Shown piece after piece: positions 16,007-23,827 of a DNA stretch of 32,631 nucleotides. The stretch spans positions 1-32,631 of the forward strand of contig JBAQYV010000174.1 in assembly GCA_049790315.1 (NCBI GenBank), in the 5' to 3' direction. The notes under the pieces are model-generated. The model searched no databases. It was not told the DNA's origin and saw only the letters and a list, made by a program, of their open reading frames with translations. Every line of letters starts with the position of its first letter. The stretch's first letter is position 1. The DNA is from DASPOJ01 sp049790315. GTDB taxonomy: Bacteria; Acidobacteriota; Terriglobia; Acidiferrales; UBA7541. The position numbers and the translations under genes are program-made.

Positions 16007-17320
16007 ATGAAAACGCCACGCAGCACTGAATCTCATGAGCGCGTTCTGTTAGTCGGCGTCGGCCTGAAAAGCACGCAGCGAATGGCCGGTCAGGAAGCGG
16101 GCGCGCCCGAACGCGAAGCGTTGCTCGAACTCGAAGAGTTGGCGCGCAGCGCCGGTGCGGTCGTGGCCGGCTCGGTGTTTCAGGTGCGCGAAGCGATTGA
16201 CGCAGCGACGGTCGTTGGCCGCGGTAAGGTCGAGGAAATAAAAATTGAAGCGCAGTTGCACAAAACGCCGCTGGTCGTGTTTGACCGCAACCTGACGCCA
16301 ACGCAGCAACGCAACCTCGAACGCGAACTCGATTGCCGCGTCATCGATCGCACGCAGTTGATTTTGGATATCTTCGCGCGCCACGCGCGCAGCCGTGAAG
16401 GACAGTTGCAGGTCGAACTCGCGCAATTGAATTACATGCTTCCGCGTTTGGCCGGGCAGCGCACCGAGCTCTCGCGTTTGGGCGGCGGTATTGGCACACG
16501 CGGTCCCGGCGAACAGAAACTCGAAACCGATCGCCGCCGCATTCGCGACCGCGTTGGCCGCATCTCGCGCAGCATCGAAACGCTGCGCAAACAGCGCGGA
16601 CTGCGCCGGCAATCGCGCCGCGCGGTGCCGCTTGGCATGGTCGCTATCGTGGGCTATACCAACGCCGGAAAATCCACTCTGTTCAACGCACTGTGCCGCG
16701 CCGATGTGCTTGTGTCGCCGAAAATGTTCGCGACGCTCGATCCGACCGTGCGCGGTCTTCGTCTACCGTCTGGTCGGCGCATTTTATTTTCCGATACCGT
16801 GGGCTTCATCCGCGATCTGCCGCCGGGTTTGATGGCGGCATTCAAGGCTACACTCGAAGAAGTCGAAGAAGCCGCGCTGATCCTTCACGTCACCGACGTC
16901 TCAAACCCTGCGCATGCCGAACAAGACGCCGAAGTCGAAAAAGTATTGTCCGATCTGGGCGTCGCGGATAGACCGCGTCTTCGCGTCTTGAACAAAATTG
17001 ACCGCCTCACGCCCGCGGAAATTGAAACACTCGGCGCGGCGGCAGAGGCGCGCGACACAGCGCTCGTCTCCGCACTAGCACGCACGGGCCTCGACGATCT
17101 AATTCGCAAGATCGACGAGCGCATGCCCGTCGACCCGGTCATCCGGATGCGCTTTCGCCTTCCACTTTCCGACGGTCGCGCTCTGGCTTTGGTCCACGGT
17201 CTCGGACGGGTATTGCGCTCGGAAGTCGAAGATTCGCATATGATTCTCGATGCCGACGTACCCGAATCGATCATCCGCCGGCTTGGGCTCGTGCCCGTGG
17301 TCGATTCGGCCATCTCGTAA
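16007..17320 (+). CDS. hflX: Ribosome-associated GTPase HflX
   Basis: A GTPase that binds the 50S subunit and splits or rescues stalled ribosomes under stress. The N-terminal HflX domain includes VVGRGKVEEI (about 69-78) and FDRNLTPTQQRNLE (about 92-105). A GGGIGTRGPGEQKLE stretch (about 159-173) and a basic helical linker lead to the G domain: G1 GYTNAGKST (216-224), G3 DTVGF (263-267) and G4 NKID. Length 437 aa is normal. The ATG is preceded by only a weak CAGG-type ribosome site. Confidence 0.93.
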   Translation: MKTPRSTESHERVLLVGVGLKSTQRMAGQEAGAPEREALLELEELARSAGAVVAGSVFQVREAIDAATVVGRGKVEEIKIEAQLHKTPLVVFDRNLTPTQQRNLERELDCRVIDRTQLILDIFARHARSREGQLQVELAQLNYMLPRLAGQRTELSRLGGGIGTRGPGEQKLETDRRRIRDRVGRISRSIETLRKQRGLRRQSRRAVPLGMVAIVGYTNAGKSTLFNALCRADVLVSPKMFATLDPTVRGLRLPSGRRILFSDTVGFIRDLPPGLMAAFKATLEEVEEAALILHVTDVSNPAHAEQDAEVEKVLSDLGVADRPRLRVLNKIDRLTPAEIETLGAAAEARDTALVSALARTGLDDLIRKIDERMPVDPVIRMRFRLPLSDGRALALVHGLGRVLRSEVEDSHMILDADVPESIIRRLGLVPVVDSAIS

Positions 17321-17614
17321 AACACTGCTAATTAAGGGTTTCCCAACTTGGAAAACCTGTGGAAACCTTCAGAACCCGCAGCGGCGCTAACCGAATACAG
17401 GCGCTGGGTTTGTTGTGCTTCCACACGGACAGCTATGTAGACCTATCAAAATAAAGAGTTTATTGATGCTTCGCGCCCGCGCCATGCGGCTGACATTGCA
17501 ACCGTCCGGTAAATCCTTTGGAATGAGATTTTCACAGCCTCAATGCAAAAATGTTTCCAAATGGTTACATAGCAAATCCGGTCGGCGGAACTCAGCGCGT
17601 GCGGCCGAGGGACG
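17321..17614. other. Intergenic stretch between hflX and pgsA
   Basis: No gene is supported here. The region is more AT-rich than its surroundings. It holds an imperfect dyad GGTTTCC-caactt-GGAAAACC about 20 nt after hflX without a T-run, and a 20-nt operator-like dyad at 17551-17570 (ATGTttCCAAATGGttACAT). The 17415-17618 ORF looks like a chance frame. Confidence 0.45.
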
Positions 17615-17643
17615 TTGACGGCTCGGGCCTTGGAGACTATATT
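17615..17643 (+). promoter_or_regulatory. Promoter of pgsA
   Basis: TTGACG (17615-17620), a 17-nt spacer and TATATT (17638-17643) form a near-consensus sigma70 promoter. Start of transcription would be near 17650, about 50 nt before the pgsA ATG. Confidence 0.7.
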
Positions 17644-17699
17644 CTAATTGGCATCGTGGCGTGGTGCGCTACGTGCTGTGATTTGTCCTCGGGTGCCCC

Positions 17700-18332
17700 A
17701 TGAATCTGCCAAACAGCTTGACGATCCTTCGGATTTTCTTCATTCCGCTATTGGTCGTCGTCTTGCTGACTCAGCAGCCGAATATTAATTTCTGGGGCCT
17801 GCCGATGAACTTCGCGGTGTGGGGCGTGCTCATCTTGCTGGCCGCTGCGGCCACGGATTGGGCCGACGGATATTACGCGCGGCGACGCAAACAAATTACG
17901 ACGCTCGGGATTCTTCTTGATCCGATTGCCGACAAGCTGTTGATGTCCGCGGCGTTCATTTCTCTGGTACAGATGCGTTTGGTGGCTGGTTGGATGGCGG
18001 TGATCATCATCGGCCGCGAGATCACGGTCCAGGGCCTGCGCAACATTGCTTCTGCTGAAGGATTCACGATTCCCGCGTCGGCGTTGGGAAAAACAAAAAT
18101 GGTGTTGCAGGTTCTGGCGGTCTGCGCCGTGATGCTGGCGGCGAACCAGCAGCGGTTCCACTGGCTTGGCACTCTGCTTCTCTGGCTTGTCGTGGTCTTC
18201 GCGGTCGGTTCTGCCGTACAGTACTTTCAAAAATTCTGGAGCCAGTTGGATGATCGCGTGAAGAAGCGGCGAAAACTTTCTGTCCTTGATGCACAACCGC
18301 ACAAGAATCCCCCGGATGTCGCCACTTTGTAG
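17700..18332 (+). CDS. pgsA: CDP-diacylglycerol--glycerol-3-phosphate 3-phosphatidyltransferase
   Basis: An integral membrane enzyme making phosphatidylglycerol phosphate from CDP-diacylglycerol and glycerol-3-phosphate. The CDP-alcohol phosphatidyltransferase motif is complete with exact spacing: D53, D56, G57, A60, R61, G70, D74, D78, inside DWADGYYARR and LDPIADKL. Several hydrophobic helices flank it, including 7-24, 37-53 and about 150-180. Length 210 aa is typical and the start NLPNSLTILR is characteristic. CDP-alcohol transferases share the motif, but the N-terminus and length favour PgsA. The following AMMECR1 gene overlaps its 3' end. Confidence 0.92.
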   Translation: MNLPNSLTILRIFFIPLLVVVLLTQQPNINFWGLPMNFAVWGVLILLAAAATDWADGYYARRRKQITTLGILLDPIADKLLMSAAFISLVQMRLVAGWMAVIIIGREITVQGLRNIASAEGFTIPASALGKTKMVLQVLAVCAVMLAANQQRFHWLGTLLLWLVVVFAVGSAVQYFQKFWSQLDDRVKKRRKLSVLDAQPHKNPPDVATL

Positions 18333-18915
18333 TGCGGAGCGGTCTGCCCTGCTAGCTCGCGCCCGCCGCGCCATCGTCGACGCAATTCACGGGGAATATC
18401 CCGCGCGATTGCCGCGCGCCGTTTCCCCTGATTTTCCGCACGAGGTAGGCACCGGAGTGTTCGTCACGCTGTTTTATCGCGGACAACTGCGCGGATGCGT
18501 CGGGCAGGTTGAAGCCGCTGTGCCGCTCGCCGAAGCCGTCGAGCGGTGCGCCGTTGCCGCGGCCTCCGAGGATCCACGATTCCCGCCGGTTGGTCCGGCC
18601 GAGGTTGCGGAACTTGATATCGAGATTTCACTGCTGTCCCCGCTCGAACCGATCGCCGCGGACGCCGTCGAAATCGGGCGCCACGGACTTGTGGTGGAAC
18701 GAGGATCGCGCCGTGGCCTGTTGTTACCGCAGGTTGCGGCGGAGCGCCACTGGCAATGGCCGCGTTTCGTGGAAGAAACGTGCGTGAAAGCCGGCCTTGC
18801 GCGCGACGCCTGGAAAGATTCCGCGACGCGCACATACGCATTCACGGCCGAGGTGTTTTCCGAAGCGAGCTACGGGAATTGCTTCCATGATGGCACTGGT
18901 ACCGGCGCCAAATAA
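18316..18915 (+). CDS. amrA: AMMECR1-domain protein (AmmeMemoRadiSam system protein A)
   Basis: The AMMECR1 fold is recognised by GTGVFVTLFYRGQLRGCVG, whose LRGCVG at residues 58-63 is the nearly invariant LRGCIG motif. The spans EDPRFPPVGPAEVAELDIEISLLSPLEPI and HGLVVERGSRRGLLLPQVA, ending WKDSATRTYAFTAEVF, also belong to the domain. Bacterial members often sit with a MEMO1-like and a radical SAM gene; neither is here. Function is unresolved in the family. ATG at 18316 gives a protein starting just before the domain and overlaps pgsA by 17 nt; an upstream in-frame ATG at 18286 is also possible. A strong terminator follows immediately. Confidence 0.87.
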   Translation: MSPLCSAERSALLARARRAIVDAIHGEYPARLPRAVSPDFPHEVGTGVFVTLFYRGQLRGCVGQVEAAVPLAEAVERCAVAAASEDPRFPPVGPAEVAELDIEISLLSPLEPIAADAVEIGRHGLVVERGSRRGLLLPQVAAERHWQWPRFVEETCVKAGLARDAWKDSATRTYAFTAEVFSEASYGNCFHDGTGTGAK

Positions 18916-18946
18916 AAAGGCCGGACGTTTCCGTCCGGCCCTGTTT
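18914..18946. terminator. Bidirectional rho-independent terminator
   Basis: GGCCGGACG (18919-18927), loop TTTC, CGTCCGGCC (18932-18940): a perfect 9-bp stem. On the minus strand it is followed by TTTTTATT (reverse of 18911-18918), ideal for ending the 18993-19862 transcript. On the plus strand CTGTTTT follows, a weaker tail ending the pgsA-AMMECR1 transcript. Confidence 0.88.
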
Positions 18947-18992
18947 TCAGATTTTGGTTTCGGGTTTGCAAATAGCTCAATCGCCGTCAGAT

Positions 18993-19862
18993 CTATTCGA
19001 TCTCGACGTAGTCTCCGGCGAAAATTTCGCGCCGGGCATCCGTCAAAATCACAGTCGCGGCATTTGGACCCACGCGCACGACGATGCCTTCGCCGAGAAC
19101 TTCGCGCGGAAGATCTTTCCATGTGTAATGTACGGGGTCGGTACCGAAGCCATACATCTCCCAAGTTGTGTTCTTGTCCTGATAGGTCGATTCGTTTGTT
19201 TCGCCCTCGTGGCGGAATACGCGGACGTAATCCCCCACCTGAACTGTTTGCTTGGCTCCCAGATTGACGTAGACCGTTCCACCGACGCCGATTACCTGGC
19301 CGAAGTGTTTGGTCGTAACCAACATACCCACTGGCTTGCCGCTCGGAGGCGCGAACATGTCGAATTGGGTTGCGGGATGGTACGCCGGCGCTGGACGTTC
19401 GGCAAACGGAACCACAATGTCGTCTCGTTGGATCCAGTCGCAATTGTGCGTTACCTGAGCGATCGCGGTCTTAGCCTGCACATTCACCACGCGCAGCCGT
19501 CCCAGGTCCGTGTACATCGTCCCCATGGCGCGGAGCAGTTGGTTCTGTCCCTTGAAATAGGGTTGTTGATGGACAAAGTCCGATTCTGCGCGCATCACCA
19601 GGAATTCGTCGCCCACCTTTACGCCTGAGTCCGATCCCTTGTTGATCGTGACCAGATCGGGAGTGACGGCGGTGATGCGATGCTCGGCCTGCTCGGGCGC
19701 GATAACGTACATGTCGTGCGGCATGGGCTCGTTCGTGATGACGTTCGAGCAGTACATGTCGTCTTCGGTGGGCGTTGTCGGTTGCTGCGCCGAAGCCACT
19801 CCGGCGGTGAGTACTAGGACCGCCCCCACATTGAGACAGAGAGACAATATGCGTCGATTCAT
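18993..19862 (-). CDS. Secreted protein with FlgT C-terminal-like segments
   Basis: A signal peptide is clear: MNRR, hydrophobic LCLNVGAVLVLTAGV, then ASA cut before QQ at residue 25/26. The mature part has a Cys in DDMYCSNV and another in HNCDW. It contains two segments of the kind VTINKGSDSGVKVGDEFLVMR and VYVNLGAKQTVQVGDYVRVFR, plus a terminal one ending IFAGDYVEIE; these small beta domains resemble the FlgT C-terminal domain or SH3-like modules. No flagellar genes are near, so a periplasmic or surface role unrelated to flagella is likely. GGAGGA (19871-19876) sits 8 nt before the ATG, and a promoter is seen at 19925-19954. No function is assigned. Confidence 0.75.
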   Translation of the reverse strand: MNRRILSLCLNVGAVLVLTAGVASAQQPTTPTEDDMYCSNVITNEPMPHDMYVIAPEQAEHRITAVTPDLVTINKGSDSGVKVGDEFLVMRAESDFVHQQPYFKGQNQLLRAMGTMYTDLGRLRVVNVQAKTAIAQVTHNCDWIQRDDIVVPFAERPAPAYHPATQFDMFAPPSGKPVGMLVTTKHFGQVIGVGGTVYVNLGAKQTVQVGDYVRVFRHEGETNESTYQDKNTTWEMYGFGTDPVHYTWKDLPREVLGEGIVVRVGPNAATVILTDARREIFAGDYVEIE

Positions 19863-19924
19863 TGGTACGCTCCTCCAAACGCCGGGAGCTTAAGTGCCCG
19901 GGTGAGGTGTTGCCTTGCCAACCC

Positions 19925-19954
19925 ACGCTAGCAAGGCCGCTTCTAGTGGGTCAA
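19925..19954 (-). promoter_or_regulatory. Candidate promoter of the secreted FlgT-like protein
   Basis: Read on the minus strand: TTGACC (19954-19949), an 18-nt spacer and TAGCGT (19930-19925). Start of transcription would be near 19918, about 55 nt before the ATG. Confidence 0.5.
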
Positions 19955-20023
19955 CAATGGACTGTGCCCCGCTTTACACTTTTGATACCCGCATGGTACT
20001 AAGAGAGTCTCCCGCAAAGGTTT

Positions 20024-20029
20024 AGGAGG
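20024..20029 (+). promoter_or_regulatory. Ribosome binding site deciding the aroDE GTG start
   Basis: AGGAGG lies 5 nt before GTG at 20035. The next in-frame Met (residue 19) would cut into the first strand of the dehydratase domain, so the GTG is the better start. Confidence 0.65.
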
Positions 20030-20034
20030 CGTGG

Positions 20035-21558
20035 GTGTTCACAGGGAATTGCATCTGCGGAGTTGTGGCCGCTGGCACGGCGCTTGAAATGACCCGATTG
20101 CTGCGCCGAACATTGCGCCGAACCCGCACAGTTGAGCTACGCCTGGACTACCTTCGCAGCCCACGCGAGCGGGCGGCTTTTCTCCGCCACCTGGCCGCGA
20201 ATCCGTCGAGCGCCACGCTCATCGCCACTTGCCGTTCCCGCCTCGGCGGGGGACGCTTCCAAGGCGGCGCGCTTGCGCAGCGGGAGGTGCTGGTTTCGGC
20301 GGCGCGCGCAGGTTGCCAGTGGTGCGACGTTGAGATCGAAGCGACGCGGGGCTGGCCGGCCGCGCAACGTCGGCTCGATTTGCTTCCTGCGCGCATTCTC
20401 ATTTCTTTTCACAATTTTCGCGGTACGCCGCGCGATCTTGTCGAGGTCGCTCTCCGCCTCGAACATTCGGGCGCCGATGGCATCAAGATCGCGACCGAGT
20501 GCCGCTCAATCCAGGATCTTGTGCGCCTGCTGGAGTTGGCGCGCGGCCGAAAGAATCGCGTGATTGTCCCGATGGGCGAAGTGGGGCAGACCGCTCGCGT
20601 ACTCGCGCTGCGCGAAGGCAGTGCGCTAGCGTATGCCCCCATCGAAACGCCCACCGCGCCCGGCCAAACCTCGCTTGAGGAGTTTTCGCGATTAGTCGCG
20701 CACGGTCGGACGGGTGGCGCGCGCTCGCTGACGCGCAAGACGCGTGTCTATGCCGTGATCGGCGACCCAGTCGCGCATTCGCTTTCTCCGCTGATGCACA
20801 ACGCCGCCTTTGCCCTGCGTAAGCAGAACGCCATTTACGTGCCGTTTCATGTGCGCACTCTGCGCGATTTTCTTAGCGCCGTCGGACCGCTCGGCATCTC
20901 TGGCTTCAGCGTCACGCTGCCGCACAAGGAAGAGATGCTGCGCCGCCTCGACGACTGCGATCCGCTTGCACGAGAGATTGGCGCCGTCAATACCGTCGTT
21001 GTTCGCGCGGGCGGGCGCCTCTACGGTTACAATACCGATTACGTAGGCGTGTTGCGGGCGCTCGAATGCCGCGTGCGTCTCGCGGGCAGTCGCGTTCTTC
21101 TTCTCGGAGCCGGAGGTGCGGCGCGCGCAGCGGCGTTCGCACTGGCGCGTGGCGGAGCGGAGGTTTCCATTTGGTCGCGTCGGCCGGCGCGGGCGCAAAG
21201 TTTGGCGCGCGCCGCGGGCGGACGGGCCATCGAGCGCAGCCGCATCCGCCGCCAACATTTCGACGCGATCGTCAATTGCACGCCGGTCGGACTTCATCCC
21301 CACAGCGGCTCGCCGCTGCGGCCAGCCGAGCTCGATTGCCGAATCGTGATGGACATGATTTATCGACCGCGTGACACCGAATTGCTTCGCGCAGCGCGCC
21401 ACCGCGGGATCGAAACCATCTCCGGTGTGGATATGTTTGTTGCACAGGGTGTAGCGCAGTGGGAAATCTGGACCGGCCAGCGCGCGCCGGAAGGGGCCAT
21501 GCGGCGCGTCGTAAATCAAGCCCTTGAGCGAGAGGAAAAGAAATCGGCAAGGCGATGA
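20035..21558 (+). CDS. aroDE: Bifunctional 3-dehydroquinate dehydratase (type I) / shikimate dehydrogenase
   Basis: One 507-aa polypeptide carries two consecutive shikimate steps. Residues about 1-225 are a type I dehydroquinase: ELRLDYL, SFHNFRG with catalytic His126, and GADGIKIATEC with the Schiff-base Lys151. Residues about 236-500 are AroE: VIGDPVAHSLSPLMHN (shikimate binding), VTLPHKEEM with catalytic Lys298, NTDYVG with Asp335, and the NADP loop GAGGAARAA at 359-367. Fused AroD-AroE is known from plants, Chlamydiae and some other bacteria. The start is GTG. The stop overlaps trpE by 4 nt, linking shikimate production to the branch toward tryptophan. Confidence 0.93.
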   Translation: MFTGNCICGVVAAGTALEMTRLLRRTLRRTRTVELRLDYLRSPRERAAFLRHLAANPSSATLIATCRSRLGGGRFQGGALAQREVLVSAARAGCQWCDVEIEATRGWPAAQRRLDLLPARILISFHNFRGTPRDLVEVALRLEHSGADGIKIATECRSIQDLVRLLELARGRKNRVIVPMGEVGQTARVLALREGSALAYAPIETPTAPGQTSLEEFSRLVAHGRTGGARSLTRKTRVYAVIGDPVAHSLSPLMHNAAFALRKQNAIYVPFHVRTLRDFLSAVGPLGISGFSVTLPHKEEMLRRLDDCDPLAREIGAVNTVVVRAGGRLYGYNTDYVGVLRALECRVRLAGSRVLLLGAGGAARAAAFALARGGAEVSIWSRRPARAQSLARAAGGRAIERSRIRRQHFDAIVNCTPVGLHPHSGSPLRPAELDCRIVMDMIYRPRDTELLRAARHRGIETISGVDMFVAQGVAQWEIWTGQRAPEGAMRRVVNQALEREEKKSARR

Positions 21559-23120
21559 ATCACGACACGATTCAGCCCGACTTTAAAACGTTTGCGCGCC
21601 TCGCGCGACGCGGCAATCTTGTGCCCGTATACTCCGCATTCACGGCCGATCTGTTGACGCCGGTATCCGCTTATCTGCGTCTCGCGCGTCAGGCGCGTTA
21701 CGCATTTTTGCTCGAAAGCGTTGAGGGCGGCGAAAAGATCGCGCGTTACACCTTCGTTGGCGCGAATCCCATCGAAGTATTTCGCTACGTTCGCGGCGCA
21801 TGTGTACTCGAGGGCGAAGGCCGCCTTTCCTGGGAGCAAACCAACCCGCTGGATTTCCTGCGCCACCGCGTCGCACGCTACCGCCCGGTTCGCGTTCCGG
21901 GTCTGCCGCCTTTGGTGGCCGGCGCCATCGGCTATTTTTCTTATGACATGGTGCGATTGTTCGAGCGCATTCCGGACACGGGTCGCGATGATGTCGGTGC
22001 CGACGATGCCGCCATGATGTTTTATCTCGGAATCGTCGCGTTCGATCGCATCCAGCACCGCATCTGGATCGTACGCAATGTCTTCACCGACGCCGGCGGT
22101 AGCTTGCGATCGAAGTATCTCGCGGCTGTTCGCGAAATCGAGGCCACGCGCCGTCTGCTTGAGCAGCCCGTCGCCGCGGAGCAATCCGCTCCAAAGCCGC
22201 GACGCATCCCCAAAGCCCCCCTATCCATCACATCGAACACAACACGCGCGCGCTATGAAGCCGCCGTGCGCAAGGCCAAGCGCTACATCCGCGCCGGCGA
22301 CATTTTTCAAGTTGTGATCAGCCGCCGCACCGACGTTCGCACCGACGCCGACCCGTTTGACCTCTACCGGGCGCTACGCGTCGTCAATCCGTCGCCTTAC
22401 ATGTATTTTCTGAAGCTTGACGACACCGCCGTCGTCGGCAGCTCGCCGGAGATGTTGGTGAAGGTACAGGGCCGCGACGCGTTCTATCGACCCATTGCCG
22501 GTTCGCGTGGCCGAGGCCGCGATGAGTCGGAGGATCAGCGCCTCGAAGCCGAAATGCTCGCTGACCCGAAAGAGCGCGCCGAGCACGTCATGCTCGTCGA
22601 CCTCGGACGCAACGATCTAGGCCGCGTTTGCGAATACGGTTCGGTGAAAGTCGAGCGCCTCGGATTTGTCGAGCGCTATTCGCACGTGATGCACCTGGTT
22701 TCCACGCTGCGGGGCCGCCTGCGTCCTGACGTCGATTGCTTTGACGCCTTGGCCGCCTGTTTTCCCGCCGGCACGCTCTCAGGAGCGCCCAAAGTTCGCG
22801 CCATGGAAATCATCGACGAGCTCGAGCCCACACGCCGCGGCATTTATGGCGGCGCAATTCTGTATCTCGATTTCTCCGGCAATCTCGATTCCTGCATCGC
22901 CATCCGCACCATGGTCGTAAAAAAAGGGGTAGTCCATTTGCAAGCGGGCGCGGGACTCGTCGCCGATTCCGTCCCGTCGCGCGAATATCAGGAGACGATC
23001 AATAAGCAAGGTGCGATGCTTGCTGCTCTTGAAGCCGCTCGAATGGCAACTTCGCTCGGCCGTGCCGCGCCGCGAAGAAAAGCTGGTAGAAAGAATGCGA
23101 AGCACGCGAAGCGAAAGTAA
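21555..23120 (+). CDS. trpE: Anthranilate synthase component I
   Basis: It converts chorismate to anthranilate using ammonia from TrpG. The N-terminal region has FLLESVEGGEKIARYTFVG; the LLES motif is where tryptophan binds for feedback inhibition. The chorismate-binding domain includes GSSPEMLV, IAGSRGRGRDE, AEHVMLVDLGRNDLGRV, FPAGTLSGAPKVRAMEIID and GIYGGAI. Length 521 aa is normal, with a Lys/Arg-rich tail. It could be confused with PabB or TrpE-like isochorismate synthases, but the LLES motif and the trpG partner favour TrpE. It overlaps aroDE by 4 nt. Confidence 0.94.
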   Translation: MNHDTIQPDFKTFARLARRGNLVPVYSAFTADLLTPVSAYLRLARQARYAFLLESVEGGEKIARYTFVGANPIEVFRYVRGACVLEGEGRLSWEQTNPLDFLRHRVARYRPVRVPGLPPLVAGAIGYFSYDMVRLFERIPDTGRDDVGADDAAMMFYLGIVAFDRIQHRIWIVRNVFTDAGGSLRSKYLAAVREIEATRRLLEQPVAAEQSAPKPRRIPKAPLSITSNTTRARYEAAVRKAKRYIRAGDIFQVVISRRTDVRTDADPFDLYRALRVVNPSPYMYFLKLDDTAVVGSSPEMLVKVQGRDAFYRPIAGSRGRGRDESEDQRLEAEMLADPKERAEHVMLVDLGRNDLGRVCEYGSVKVERLGFVERYSHVMHLVSTLRGRLRPDVDCFDALAACFPAGTLSGAPKVRAMEIIDELEPTRRGIYGGAILYLDFSGNLDSCIAIRTMVVKKGVVHLQAGAGLVADSVPSREYQETINKQGAMLAALEAARMATSLGRAAPRRKAGRKNAKHAKRK

Positions 23121-23168
23121 GGAGAGCTAGCGGGTTCAATCCGGTCTACGCCCACGCATCGCCATTAC

Positions 23169-23732
23169 ATGATCCTGCTCATCGACAACTACGACTCGTT
23201 CACTTACAACCTGGCCCAGTTCCTCGGCCAATTGGGCGAGACGCTCGAAATTCGCCGCAATGATCAGATTACGCTCGATCAGATCGCGGAACTGGCGCCC
23301 GCCCGCATTGTTATTTCCCCCGGCCCCGGCACGCCGCAGCAAGCCGGCATTTGCATTGACGTGATTCGCCGCTTCGCCGGACAAGTGCCGATTCTCGGCG
23401 TTTGCCTCGGTCACCAGGCCATCGGTCACGCTTTCGGCGGTCGCGTCGTTCGCGCGCCGAAGTTAATGCACGGCAAGACCAGCCAGATCCTCCACGATGG
23501 CAAGACGATCTTCCGCAAATTGCCACAGGGGTTCGTCGCCACGCGCTACCATTCCCTGATCGTGGATCGCAAAGGCTTGCCCAAAGATCTCGAAGTCTCC
23601 GCGCACGTGGCCGACGGAACCATCATGGGCTTGCGTAGCCGCTCGTTGCGCCTTGAGGGCGTCCAGTTTCATCCCGAATCCGTGCTCACGGATGTCGGTA
23701 TGCAGCTTCTTCAAAATTTTCTGACGCTATAG
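23169..23732 (+). CDS. trpG: Anthranilate synthase component II (glutamine amidotransferase)
   Basis: It releases ammonia from glutamine for TrpE, and may also serve PabB. The class I amidotransferase triad is visible: Cys79 in GVCLGHQAIG, and His168 and Glu170 in FHPESVLTD. The start MILLIDNYDSFTYNL and SPGPGTPQQAG are typical. Length 187 aa is standard. It follows trpE after 48 nt. The rest of the trp pathway is not continued here; two AsmA-like genes follow, and trpD lies beyond them on the other strand. Confidence 0.94.
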   Translation: MILLIDNYDSFTYNLAQFLGQLGETLEIRRNDQITLDQIAELAPARIVISPGPGTPQQAGICIDVIRRFAGQVPILGVCLGHQAIGHAFGGRVVRAPKLMHGKTSQILHDGKTIFRKLPQGFVATRYHSLIVDRKGLPKDLEVSAHVADGTIMGLRSRSLRLEGVQFHPESVLTDVGMQLLQNFLTL

Positions 23733-23827
23733 ACTGAACCCGCTATGCCGTGTCGTCTCGGCAGATTGTTTCACGCTGTCTGCCCCGAAATGGTACGGGC
23801 CTGCATCCCATGACTAGGGTCAGATAG

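Noticed and set aside
17415..17618. 67-codon plus-strand frame in the hflX-pgsA gap
   Set aside because: No ribosome site, no family resemblance, and it overlaps the -35 of the pgsA promoter.
20692..21519. 275-codon minus-strand frame
   Set aside because: Antisense to the AroE domain of aroDE; no recognisable motif.
23762..23785. GGCAGA/TCTGCC inverted repeat after trpG as a terminator
   Set aside because: The 6-bp stem has a long loop and no T-run follows.
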